Below are positions 34,133 through 47,076 of a stretch of DNA of 64,000 nucleotides, piece by piece. The stretch is from Capsicum annuum (Eukaryota; Streptophyta; Magnoliopsida; Solanales; Solanaceae), in the NCBI RefSeq assembly GCF_002878395.1, contig NC_061120.1, positions 95,259,175 to 95,323,174 on the forward strand. The letters run 5' to 3'. Both the position numbers and the translations under genes were made by a program. The notes beneath the pieces are model-generated. The model was given only the letters and a program-made list of their open reading frames with translations. It had not been told where the DNA came from and did not search any database. Each line of letters begins with the position of its first letter. Positions within the stretch are counted from its first letter, which is position 1.

Positions 34133-36617
34133 TGTAACGCCTTAAGTCTGTACCCCGGATGCTACATGGTGCTTATGATCCCGAAGGATCACAAGCTAAC
34201 CCATGACTGATATTTGCTGTGAGTACTAAATAATATACTAAAATAAATGCAGAATAATAGGCTAAGGTTCAAATATCATAAATACTGCTGAAATATCAAA
34301 CTGTAATAAAAATCTGTAAAAATGAATACTGTCTGAAAACTAGTCTAAAAAGCCTCTAAACTGGATTGTCTAAATGTAGAGATGATGGGACAATCCCAGA
34401 ACTAACTCCATCTACTAAAATACCGTGTCTACTGAAATAATAAAATAAAAAAATATCCTTGAATGATGAGGAATCACCACTAATCTACTGTTGCTGGATG
34501 AATCTTAATCTATCTATGCGCTGTTGGGAACCTGAGCGTCCGAATCTACGATATAAGATTTTATAGAGCAAAGAAAGAGTATGCGTCAGTACGTGGAATA
34601 TACTGGTATGCTAGATGTGGTAAGAATGAATACAAGAGTTTATCTGCATGAACAATAACTGACTACATAATGTAGAGTAACTGAACATAAGAGTACATAG
34701 ATAGCTGATACTACTGTAAAAACTAAGTGTGCACTAATGTAAATATAGATAAATACCATGACAAAGTTTTTCTGAAACTAAGTCCTGAATTTTGATACTG
34801 AGTTACTGATATTTGAAGTTGTTGATAACTGATTTAATGGTACTGGTTATCTGTATTTGATAGTCCTGATTTTGTAGAACTGAACTGAGTTCTAATTTAA
34901 AGACTGAAACTGAGACTGTAGGAGGTAATCATCTAACTGACATGCCCCAAATAAGATAAGGTAACAGAGTTGGGGTCCAACCCGTAACCCTAGTTGGAAG
35001 GGTGTCAGTACCGTGCCACAGGTAAAGACATTGAAGAGTTACCCTCATCTGGTAGGTACTCAAATGAGAATGGTGGAACCCTTATCTATCAGGTTAAATC
35101 ACATCATTAACCCTCAATCTGGCAGGTTGGATGTCTTAACCTACGCTGGCTACATAGTTCTGGAATGCAAGGATTGTTTCTAGAGATCAAACCCCCTACT
35201 GGCAGGCGAGCCTCCATCCTTAGGTTCACTCGTTGTTAAATCCTACTCAAAACTAAAAGACACTGAACTGACTATACTAAACTGGATTGAGCTGATAATG
35301 AGCTTATTTAGTTTTCCTGAGTTCGATAACTAATAGAGTTCTACTGAGTTCTATTACTGACTGAGAGCACTACTGATCGTGACATGACTGAGGTTCAATA
35401 ATTGACACTGTCTCTAGGCACACAGTTAAATTGTCGGGTATTAAATACCCTCAGGACTCGATAGCATGAAAAACTAAAGCATAATATACTCTTGAAAATC
35501 ATAATCATTCATAGAGATATTTTCTCAAACACTTATAAGGCATAAGATTATACATATAATAACATGTAATGATTTCATTAATTCATTCACATGGACATTT
35601 TATCAAACACCTAGTGAGCACAACTTAATGCACATAATAATGGTTAACATAAAAACATGACAATTACAAGGTCCTAACTTTCAAATTCATGGATTATGAC
35701 ATGGGAATTTCAAAATTCAATATACATGCTATTCAAACTTCATGGAATCTATAATTAATCATGAATTGTAACTCATTTAATAAAAAGAACATTAATACAA
35801 TAAAATTTCAAGAATGTAAATCATGAATCGAGATCTTTAAGTTTTAAAAGTGAATTTGTGGACTCTATGGGTGAAAGGGACCCATAGATGAACACCTAAC
35901 ATACCTTGGATTATTAGTTCTTGAAGGTGCTTGAAGAAATTCTTGAGTTTTGACCTTGATTCTTGAAGCTAGGGTTTTGTATTTTTAGAGAAAAAGCTTT
36001 AATTTCTTGAGAAGAGTAAGTGAATAATGTCATAATAGGGTATGTAGGGATTTAATCTCTTGTTTAGGATGACTGGAATGACGGGAAAAGACCTAAAAGC
36101 CTTTGGAAACTAAATTCAAAATTAACTGAAAATTCCTAATTTTACCCTTAGCGCGATGCAGCACTATCGCGTCGTGCCACTGGAATTCATCAATTGGGAA
36201 CTGGGCTAGTGGCGCAATGCGGTGGTATCACGTTACCACCTTGGATGAGACTTGGAAGCTTGGTGCGATGCGGTACAATCGCGTTGGCTCACTGGAAATT
36301 GACAAACATAAAAATGAGCCCTAGCGCGACGCGTCAATATCACGGAGCAACACTGGAAACTAAGAATTGTCATTTTGACTGGCTCCACAATGCGCTAGTG
36401 ATCAAAATTAGGTGCTTAACGACTGAAACTTAAAATCTCCATAAATTCTTACCTGATTATCAAATTTGGGTGAATTTTATATTGTTGGATAGCTAATTAA
36501 ATTTCCTATGCAATGGAAGGCTCTAAACTAAAAAAATACTAAATGTTTCAAAAATTTTATATTGGATAAATCATGAACTTAGAGTTAATTTAAACTTGAG
36601 AAATATGTGGTATTACA
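34133..36617 (-). repeat. Array LTR 1 (outer 3' LTR)
   Basis: On the minus strand it starts TGTAATACCACAT and ends GGCGTTACA. It carries a CpG-rich module at 36150-36400, a TATA-like CTATAAAAT (34555-34568 region) and CAGTAC...TACTG at 34587-34605. Its left neighbour is the AATTG duplication. Confidence 0.9.
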
Positions 36618-36959
36618 ATATCACCCCCTTCAGAAAATTTATCCTCGAATGAGACTGATTAAGCTAAGACACTAATAGAATGGGTTTACACACTGAAATG
36701 CATATCTGATGCATTACTACATGGATGAACTATTGACAAATTGAGCTCTTACACTGAACATGCATATCTGATGCATGGAATTTATAACTGAAGCTACTGA
36801 AAAACTGGGTTTTCATACTGAACATGCATATATGATGTATGAGTACATGACTGAACTAATTCATAAATGTATGACTTAATATGCAACGGTAATGGATACC
36901 AAGTTATAATTATAGCAAAATATAGAACAGATTAAAGCTAAGGAAGGCTATTACCTTAA

Positions 36960-37411
36960 GCTAGATCTGAGGTTACGGAGAAGAGATGAGGATACTTGGT
37001 CCGATATCTGCTTATGCTTCCCAAGTAGCTCCCTCTACGGACTAATTCCTTCAAAGAACTTTGACTAAGGGAACTTCTTTGTTCCTCAGTCTATGAATCT
37101 GATGATCGAGGATCTAGACTGGAACCTCTTCGAAAGAGAGATCATTCTGAATATTTACATCCTTTAAAGAAACTATGACTGCTGGGTCACCAATGTATTT
37201 CTTTAGCAAGGAGATGTGGAGTGCTGGATCCACTGAGGCTAGATATGAAGGCAACTCAAGCTCATAAGCTATCTTTCTAAAATGACTGAGATTTCTATAA
37301 GGACCAACATATCGGGGACTGAGCTTTCCCTTCTTGCCAAACCTCTTTACTCCTTTCAGAGGAGAGATTTTCAAGAATACAAAATCTCTGATCTCAAATC
37401 GAGATCATTTA
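36960..37411 (-). pseudogene. Integrase C-terminus and chromodomain, array unit 1
   Basis: The minus frame reads FEIRDFVFLKISP, then KRFGKKGKLSPRYVGPYR, AYELELPSYL, HISLLKKYIGDP and VNIQNDLSFEEVPV. A broken chromodomain follows (VKVL, RN, VEGATWE). Upstream of the FEIRD block similarity to integrase stops at GATCTCGA, at about 37411. The same break occurs in units 2 and 3. Without the catalytic core this cannot act as integrase. At most the piece could encode a chromatin-binding tail. Confidence 0.8.
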
Positions 37412-39349
37412 CTGAACATGCATGAATGGGAATGTGAGAATGGAACTAAGTCTAAAACGTGATACATGAAATGGATATCATAAAATGAATTGACCCCTGA
37501 ATACATGGTTTATGGTTGAGATTGGGACTTGAGGGTCAACTTGGGAATACCCACTACTCCAAATTGGATTCGTTATGTGAAAAGAACATAGAAAGTTTAG
37601 GTCATGAAAACTCAGGGGTTTATAGTGCATCTCCCCTTTGGGATTTTATGTCCCCTCGAAGAATGCTGACTTAACTAGATTCTGAAGAAAAACTAAGATG
37701 ATGTACGAGGAACCAATAAACTGATTAATGAATGAATATCTGGGATCTGAAATTGAGGCATGATATATAAACTAGGATGAATACGTTGCTACCTGGTTGA
37801 TCTATCTTGGAATAGTTACATTTATCAGACTTCAGATAGTACGACTAGATGGAAAGATGGGAAAATATACGAACTTGTTCGCCTGACTACTAAACTGAAT
37901 TGCTAGCTGTACAGACTATCCTATGCTAAAAATTTATACTCAACACCGCATTTCACTTGGTATATTGAAAATATTCACATGGACATTGAGTATGAATACA
38001 TAAATATACAAACTTATTTGGTTAACTAGATGATTGATAGCTGGATGTTGGTCATTTAAGATTGAACTGTACTTAACCTAAATAACTAGAACAAAACTAT
38101 AGAATACTATGTATCTGAGGTAAAGACTGACTGAGGAACATGAGGTAACTGAGCATAAATTCATAAAAATGGTTTTATCTAGGAATGCAAGACTAAGAAC
38201 ATGGCATGATTTTGAAATACTGAGATATTGACAACTGAATAACTAATATCTGTATGCAATGGCCAAGCATACCTGAAACTGGACTGAGTCTGGAACTAAA
38301 TGCTGAATTGAGCATACTGTAAAGCATGAGTACATGGGTCATGAGCTGCATGACCTGAGTTTGGAGTTTCTGTTTTCATGGAACATGATTCAAAATACTG
38401 AGTGAACTGGAACTCCTTATATTAGGAACTATAATTGCACATGATATTCATTGATGTGCATGAATATGGGCTTGGATTATAGAGCTGGCATGTATTGTGT
38501 GAGTAGATATTGTGACAGCTGAAGTGCAAAGCTTTGTTCCGAGGTAAGGATGGGTTGGGCATCAATCTCTCCCACTATTTTTTGCACATACTAGCATTAC
38601 TACTAAATTCTGAAAGCCTCACTTGGTTACTTGTGCTACCATCTCCCCCTGAGCTTAAAGCCATTGTTCTAAGACCGTGAGCCACTTAATAAACTCTAAA
38701 TCAAAATAAAACTTCTTTACTCTAGAGTCTAAGATATGCCAATACTTTTAACACTAAACTCATTCTAAAGGACTACTTCTGGTGATATAAGGTCCACTTT
38801 TAGTACTTCCTCCTGATACATGATTCTTAGCTTTCTATTGCCTAAAAAATCATCGTATAGTAACCTCAACACTAATTAACTTACAATTATCAACTTCTCT
38901 TTTTAATAGTTCAATCTAGATATTTAAACTTATATCAACTGAAACTGAGGTACTACCCCTTCATTCAATGATTTGTCCATCAAGAAACTAAAATAGAACA
39001 ACTCTATTACTGAAATTAGCTGAGGATATTTTTTGAATTACTGTAATCAAGCAATTTCTGTATATTCATCAAGCTGGAATGGATTTATATAATGAGGTAA
39101 GTACTAAGAAAGGTCCTGTTAAGATTTTCTAGTCTGACTTAAGGTTGACTAACATGCAAGGAGTTATAAAAGACAGAAAAGCTCTTGGATATAATAATGA
39201 ATATGTAAATAGAAAATCTGTAACGTATCAGTGACCACATCTGGAAAATTTTCTTGATCTTGTCTTGACTGAAGTGCATAAAGTCTACTTGGACGTTGCC
39301 CACTGGTGGCACTGGAAGCAGCACCCTGCTGATTTGGGCGACCTGGCTG

Positions 39350-40426
39350 AGCTGAAGGATGATTATAGTAACCTTGAGAAGCTAACTAAGGACAATCTCT
39401 GACTATGTGGCCTAGCTTTCCATACCCAAAATAAACATCACTGCAAGCTCTGCAGAGGCCCTAATGGTTTTTGCCACATTACTGACAGAGAGGATTTGTT
39501 CGACACTGCTGACACTACCCTGAGATTTAGAGCCTGGCGCCCTATCGTTGTTACCATTTTTGAACTTAGGAATTGGAGAACTGGCTGAGAACGGAGCTGG
39601 AACTAAAGATTTTGAACAAACTGGGAATGATTACCGTCCTTTGACTTAGGCTAATCGAAATTGAAGCTGCATGGTCTAGCTCTCTTATTTTGCCTCTCTC
39701 TCTGATCTTAGCCTCTTCTATATACTGAGCATGGAATTTGAGTCTGGATATCTCCATCTTCTTAATCAACATCACTATTCTTGACTCTTTAACTATACTA
39801 TCTGACACCCCAGATACTAACTTGCTCATTCGGAACCTATTATCTGATACTACATGGGGAGCATACCTGGCTAACTGAGAAAAATCTAGGAAATACTCTT
39901 TCATGCTCATACTGCCTTGCCTAAGGTTTATGAACTCTAACATCTCGGCTTTTCTCAGCTCTAAGGGAAATATTCTCTCTAGGAAAGTAGTAGCATACCC
40001 TTCCCACTCTATGGGCTCTGCATCTGTGCCTCTGTCTACCTTCCACTTCTTAAACCATGTAAGAGATACATCTTGTAGCTGATAGGTAGCTAACTCAACA
40101 CTCTCACTTGAAGTCACTCTCATGATGTCTGTGACTTTCTAAACCTGATCGAGAAAATCTTGTGGATCCTCTTCTGACTTAGATCCTGAGAATAAGGGAG
40201 GATTCATTCAGGTGAAGTCCTGAATCATAGATACAGTAGTATTGGCCACTGGGTTGGTCATAACAGCATATGGCCATTAATTCTGGAATGCTACAGAGTT
40301 GTCTAGAGTTGTGAATGCAACTCTAAATTCTGCATGAGAGACATGCTCGTCCAGGTGATCTGCCTGAACGGGCTAAGGTACTGACTGATTTCCAGTTCTC
40401 CTTTTGTTAGTCTTTTTGGGAGGTAT
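39350..40426 (-). pseudogene. Gag remnant, array unit 1
   Basis: The start codon position (40426) reads ATA instead of ATG. The frame gives NKRRTGNQS, LDEHVSHAEFRVAFTTL, PPLFSGSKSEEDPQDFLDQV and a long open part at 40123-39566. That part has LTWFKKWK, WEGYATTFLERIFP, NLRQGSMSMKEY and SQLARYAPHVV. A zinc-knuckle region follows after a frameshift (39400-39500). It is the best-preserved gag of the array over the capsid-like part. The protein would package RNA if expressed. Confidence 0.8.
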
Positions 40427-40652
40427 TTTCTATAAACGTAAAGGAGGAAACAGATTAAACTGAGATTTTAACCTTATCTCATACCCACTCGTACTACATG
40501 AATATTGAAAGAAGGGAAACTATTTCCTAAAACATCCCATTACCTCCTGTCCATAAGTGTAGTGCACTGCACACCCATGCATAAAACTCTACTTGATACG
40601 GCTTTTCAGACTTTCCACGACACTATTGAACCTTAGGCTCTGATACCAAGTT

Positions 40653-43091
40653 TGTAACACCCCGAGTCTATACCCCAAACGCTACACGATTTTTATGATC
40701 CCGAAGGATCACAAGCTAACCCATGACTGTTAACTACTGTGAGCACTGAATAATATACTGAAATAAATTAGGAATAATAGGCTGAAATGCCATAAGGTTC
40801 AAATATCTAAAATACTGCTGAAATATCAAACTATAATAAAAATTTGTAAAACTGAATATTTTCTATAAACTAGTCTGAAAAAGCTCTAAACTGAACTATT
40901 TGAATGTGGAGTTGATGGGATAATCCCCCAACTAACTCCATTTACTAAAATACTGAGTCAGCTGTAATAATAAAATAAAAGAATACCCTTGAATAATAAG
41001 GACTCATTGCTAATCTACTGCTGCTAGCTGAATCTTAATCTATCTATGCGCGGTCGGGAACTTGAGCATCCAAATCTATGATATAAGATATCATAGCACA
41101 AAAAAAAGAGTGTACATCAGTACATTCCATGTACTGATATGCTAGATGGGGTAAAGCTGAATGCAAGAGTTCATATGCATGAACAATAATTGACTACATG
41201 ACATAGAGTAACTGAACATGAGAGTACATAGATAACTGATACTACTATAAATATTGAGTGTGCATCGATGTGCATACAGATAAATACTGTGACTAAGCTT
41301 GTCTGTAGCTAAGTCCTGAATTCTAATACTTAGTAACTGATATCTAAAGTTATTGATAACTGATTTACTGATACTGGTTGACTATATCTGACAGTCTTAA
41401 TTCTGTAGAACTGAATTGAGTTCTATTCTAAAGACTAAAACTGAGACTATAAGAGGTAATCATCTAACCAACATACCACAAATAAGATAAGGTAACTGAG
41501 TTGGGGTCCAACCTGTGACCCTAGTTGGAAGGGTGTCAGTACCGTGCCACGGGTAAAGACATTAAAGAGTTACCCTCATCTGGTAGGTACTCTAATGAGA
41601 TTAGTGGAACCCTCATCTATTAGGTTAAATTACGTCATCAACCCTCAATCTAGTAGGTTTGATATCTCAACCTATACTGGCTATGCAGTTCTAGAATGCA
41701 AGGATTATTTTTAGAGATCACACCCCCTACTGGAAGGTGAGCCCCCATCCTTAGATTCACTCAGTGCTGAATCCTACTCCCAACTGAAAGACACTGAACT
41801 GACTATACTAAATTAGACTGAACTGATACTAAGCTTATTGAGTTTTCCTGAGTTTGGTAATAGACAGATTTCTACAAAGTTTTGTAACTGACTGAGAGTA
41901 CTACTGATCGTGACATGACTGACGTTCTTTAACTAACACTAGCTCTAGGCACACAACTAAATTATCGGGTATTAAATACCCCAGGACTCGATAGCATGAA
42001 AAATTAAAGCATAATATACTCTTAAAAATCATACTCATTCATAGAGACATTTTCTCAAACACTTGTAGGACATACTCTTATACATATACTAACATGCCAT
42101 GATTTCATTAATTTATTCAAATGGACATTCTATCAAGCACCTAGAGAGCACAACTTAATGCACATAATCATGGTTAACACATAAGCATGTCAATTACAAT
42201 GTCCTAACTTGCAAATTCATGGATTATGATATGGGAATTTCACAATTCAATGTACATGCTATTCAAACTTCATGGAATCTACAATTAATCATAAATTAGA
42301 ACTCATTTAATATAAAAAACACCACTACAATCAAATTTCAAGCATGTAAACATGAATCGTAGATCTTGAAGTTTTAAAAGTGGATTTGTAGACTCTATGG
42401 GTGAAAGGGACCCATAGATGAACACCTAACATACCTTAGATTATTAGTTCTTTAAGGTGCTTGAAGAAATTCTTGAGTTTTGACTGTGATTCTGGAAGCT
42501 AGGGTTTTGTATTTTTAGAGAAAACGCTTTAATTTCTTGAGAAAAGTAAGTAAATAGGGATTTAATCTCGTGTTTAGGCTATCTGGAATGAGGGAAAAAG
42601 ACCTACAATCCCTTGGAAACTAAATTCAAAATTAACTAAAAATTGTCGATTTTCACCTTTGGCGCAACGCGGCGCTATCGCACCGTGTCACTGGAATTCA
42701 ACAATTAGGAATTGGGCTAGTAGTGTGATGCGGTGGTATCGCGTTGCCATCTTGGATGAGTCCTGGAAGCTTGGTGCGATGCGGTACAATCACGTTGGCT
42801 CACTAAAAATTGACAAACATAAAAAAGAGCCCTGGCGCGATGCGCCAATTTCGCGGAGCAACACTGGAAACTAACAATTTTCATTTTGACTAGCTCCACG
42901 ATGCGCTACTGATAAAAATAACTATGTTTAATGACTGGAACTTAAAATTGCCATAACCTCTTACCTGGTTATTGAATTTCCTATGCAATGGTAGGCTCTA
43001 AATTAAAAAATATTGATTGTTTCAAAAATATTATATTGGATAACTCATGAACTGAGAGTTCAGTTAAGCTTGAGAAATACAGGGTATTACA
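40653..43091 (-). repeat. Array LTR 2
   Basis: It starts TGTAATACCCTGTATT and ends GGGGTGTTACA on the minus strand. The CpG-rich module is at 42655-42905, and CAGTACattccatGTACTG is at 41118-41136, with the loop sequence inverted relative to the other copies. Confidence 0.9.
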
Positions 43092-43429
43092 ATATCTCCC
43101 TCTTGGAAACATTCATCCTTGAATGAGATTGATTAAGATGAGACACTGATAGACTGGGTTTTCACACAGAATATGCATATCTAATGCATGACTACATGAC
43201 TGAACAACTGACAAGCTGAACTCTTACACTAGACATGCATATCTGATGCATGGAATTTATGACTAAAGTTACTGACAAGCTTGGTTTTCATACTAAACAT
43301 GCATATCTGATGCATGAGTACATGACTAAACTGATTCATGAATGCATGACTGAATATGCTACGGTAATAGATACCAAGTCATAATTATAGCTGAACATAG
43401 AACTGAGTGAAGCTAAGGAAGACTGTTAC

Positions 43430-43868
43430 CTTAAGCTGGATCTGAGGTGAGGATGCTTGGTCCGCATATCTATTTCTGCTTCCTAAGTAGCTCCCTCTAT
43501 GGATTGATTCCGTTAAAGAACTTTGACTAAGGAAACTTATTTGTTCCTCAGTCTACGAATCTGATGATCGAGGATCTAGACTAGAACCTCTTCGAAAGAG
43601 AGATCATTCTGAATATTCACATCTTCTAAAGAACTATGACTACTAGGGAACCAATGGATTTATTTAGCCAGAAGATGTGGAATGCTGGATACACTGAGGC
43701 TAGATCTGAAGGGAACTCAAGATCAAAAGCTACCTTTCTGAAATGGATGAGAATTCTATAAGGACTGACATATCGGGGATAGAGCTTTCCCTTCTTGCCG
43801 AACCTCTTTACTCCTTTCATAGGAGAGATTTTCAAGAATACAAAATCACTGATCTCAACTTGAGATCA
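43430..43868 (-). pseudogene. Integrase C-terminus and chromodomain, array unit 2
   Basis: An open piece at 43835-43626 has MKISPMKGVKRFGKKGKLYP, RILIHFRKVAFDLE and FHIFWLNKSIG. The chromodomain is decayed. It is more degraded than in unit 1. The HISLLKKYI block is changed to HIFWLNKSI. Confidence 0.75.
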
Positions 43869-45839
43869 TTTGCTGAACATGCATGTACGGGAACGTGAGA
43901 ACCAAACTAAGCCTAAAACGTGATACATGAACTGGATTTCATGAACTGAACTGACCGCTGAATACATGGTTTACGATTGAGATTGGGACTTGAGGGTCAA
44001 CTTGGGAATATCCACTACTCCAAACTGGATTTGTTATGTGAAAAAAACATAGAAGGTTTAGGTTATGAAAACTTAGGGGTTTATAGTGCATCTCTCCTTT
44101 GGGACTTTATGTCCCCCCGGAGAATGCTAACATGACTGGGATTCTAAAGAAAAACTGAGACGATGTATAGGGCACCTACAAACAGATTCATGACTAAATA
44201 TCTGGGATCTGAAACTGAAGCATAACACATAAACTAGGTTGAATACGCTGCTACCTTGTTGCTCTATCATGGAATGGTTACATTGATGAGACTTTTGATC
44301 GTACGACTAGATAGAAAAAAGAGAAAATATAAGAATTTGTCCGCCTAACTACTAAACTGAATTGCTAGCTATACGGATTATCCCATGCTGAAAATTTATA
44401 CTCAACACTGTATTTCACTTGGGCTACAAAAAATATTCACATACGTATTGAGTACGAATGCGTAAATATACTAACTTATTTGGTTAACTGGATGACTGAT
44501 AGATGGATGCTGGTCATGTAAGATTGATCTGTACTTAACCTAAATAACTGGATTGAAACTATATAGTACTATGCATTTGAGGTAAGAACTAACTTAGGAA
44601 CATGAGGTAACTGAGCATGAATTTATGGAAATGGTATTATCTAGGAATGCAAGACTAAGTGCATGATATGATTTTGAAATACTAAGATACTAACAACTGA
44701 ATAACTGATATCTGTATGCGCTGGTCAAGCATACCTGAAACTGGACTGAGTCTGGAACTGAATGCTGAATTGAGCATACTATAAAGCATGAGTACATGAA
44801 TCATGAGCTGCATGACCTGAGTTTGGAGATTCTGTTTTAATGGAACATGATTCAAAATACTGAGTGAACTGGAAATCCTTATATTAGGAACTATAAGCGT
44901 ACATGATATTCATTAATATGCACAAATATGGGCTTGGATTATAGAGCTGACATATGCTGCGTGAGTAGACATCATGACAGCTGAAGTGCAAAACTTTGCA
45001 TCGAGGTAAGGATGGGTTGGACATCAACCTCTTCCACTACTTTTTTACACATACTGGCATTACTACTAAATTCTGAAAGAATCACTTGGTTACTTGTGCT
45101 ACCATCTCCCCCTTAGCTTAAAGCCATTATTATAACATCGTGAGGCTCTTTATAAACTATAAATCAAAATAAAACAAACTTTACTCTAGAGTCTAAGATA
45201 TGACAATACTTGTAAACACTAAACTCATTCTGAAGGGCTACATCTGGTGATGTAAGATCCACTGCTAGTACTTCCTCCTAATGCATGATTCTTAGATTTC
45301 TATTGCCTAAAAATCATTATATAACAACCTCAACACTAATTAACTTAAAATTCTCAACTTCTCTTTCTACTAGTTTAATCTAGAGATTTAAACTTAGATC
45401 AACTAAAACTGAGGTACTACCCCTTCATTCAATGATTGGTCCATCAGGAAACTAAAACAAAACAATTCTATTACTGAAATTAGCTAAGGAAATTTTATGA
45501 ATTACTGTAATTGAGTAATTTTTGTATATTCATCTGGCAGGAACAAATTTATATATTGAGGTAGCACTAAGAAAGGTCCTATTAAGATTTTCTAGTCTGA
45601 CTTAAAGTTAATTGCCATGCAAGGAGTTATAAAAGATAGAGAAACTCCTGGATCTAATAATGAGTATGTAAATGGAAAATCTATAATGTACCAGTGACCA
45701 CATCAGGAGAATTTTCGTGATCTTGTCTGGACTGAAGTGCATAAAGCCAATTGAAGCGTTGCCCACTAGTGGCATTGGAAGCAGCACCCTGTTGATTCGA
45801 GTGACCTGACTGAGCTGAAGGACGATTATACTGACCCTG

Positions 45840-46850
45840 AGAACCTGACTAAGGACAATCTTTGACTATGTGTCCTGGCTTGCCACACCCAAAATAAACA
45901 TAATTGTCAGCTCTGCATACACCCTTATGGTTTTTGCCACATTGCTGACATAGAGGATTTGTTCGAGCACTGCTGACATTGCCCTGAGATTTAGAGCCTA
46001 GAGCCCTATCACTGTAACCATTTTTGAACTTAGTAACTGAAGCACTGGATGAGAACGGAGCTGGAACTGAAGATTTCAAACAAAACTAGAATGATTATCG
46101 CTCCCTGACTTAAGCTGATTGAAATTGAAGCTACCTGTTCTAGCTCTCTTATTCTGCCACTCTCTTTCTCTATGATCTTATCCTCTTATATCTAATAAGA
46201 ATGGACCATTAGTCAGGATATGTCTATCTCCTTAATCAACATCGTTGTTCTGCACTCCTTAACCACACTATCTGACATCCCAGATATAAACTTTCTCATT
46301 CTTGACCTATTGTCTGCTACTACATGGGCAGCATACCTGGATAACTGAGTAAACTTAAGGGAATACTCTTTCACATTCATACTTCCTTGCCTAAGGTTGA
46401 TGAACTCTAACACCTTGACTTTTCTCATCTTTAAGGGAAAGATTCTCTCTAGAAAGCAGTAGCAAACTCTTCCCACTCTATGGGCTCTGCATTTGTGCCC
46501 CTGTCTACCTTTCACTGCTTAAACTATGTATGAGATAATTACTCCCATAATGTTCGTGGATTTCTAAACCTGATCGAGAAACTCCTGTGGATCCTTTTCT
46601 GACTTAGATCTAGAGAATAGGGAAGGATTCATTTAGGTGAAGTCCCGAATCCTAGTTGCAGTAGTATTGGAAACTGGGTTGGTTAAAATAGTAGTTGGCC
46701 ATTCATTCTGGGATGCTACAGAGTTGTCTTGAGTAGTGAATGCAGCTCTAAATTCTGCATGGGAGATATGTTCGTCCAAGGGATCTGCCTGAATGGGCTG
46801 AGGTGCTGACTGATTTCTGATTCTCTTTTTGTTAGTCTTTTTGCAGGCTT
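45840..46850 (-). pseudogene. Gag remnant, array unit 2
   Basis: The start position (46850) reads AAG instead of ATG. Open pieces are 46515-46213 (FLERIFPLKMRK, NLRQGSMNVKEYSLKFTQLSRYA) and 46079-45849. The latter keeps both nucleic-acid-binding motifs: QCGKNHKGVC, then YFGCGKPGHIVKDCP. This is the clearest zinc-knuckle copy of the family, with one Cys changed to Tyr. Confidence 0.8.
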
Positions 46851-47076
46851 GTTCTATAAATGAAAAGCAAGAAATGGATTAAACTGAGAGTTTAACTTGA
46901 GCTCATGCTCACTCGTATGACATGAATACTAAAAGAAGGAAAAGTGTTTCCTAAAATATCTCATAGCCCTCTGGTCCATAAGCATGGTGCACTACACACC
47001 CATGTATAAGACTCTACTTGAGGTGACTTTTAGACTTCCTAGTACACTGTTGAACCTTAGGCTTTGATACCATGTT

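Larger units (their letters stand above)
36618..40652 (-). repeat. Array internal region 1
   Basis: This is the longest internal region. In minus-strand order it has: PBS at 40636-40648 (a perfect TGGTATCAGAGCC), gag, a decayed protease start near 39130-39200, about 1.7 kb with no recognisable pol domain (37412-39100), the integrase C-terminus and chromodomain, direct repeats with ATGCATATCTGATGCAT, and a PPT (GAAGGGGGTGATAT, 36618-36631). An RT FIDD box was searched for on both strands and not seen. Confidence 0.8.
43092..47076 (-). repeat. Array internal region 2
   Basis: Same order as internal 1: a degenerate PBS (about 47061-47073), gag, a pol-less middle, the integrase C-terminus (43430-43868) and a PPT-like CAAGAGGGAGATAT. 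The break in front of the integrase piece coincides with that in unit 1. Confidence 0.8.

Noticed and set aside
36194..36433. Plus-strand frame also seen at 42659-42874 and 49051-49284
   Set aside because: It recurs only because the CpG-rich LTR module is repeated. It is antisense to the element and broken at different points in each copy.
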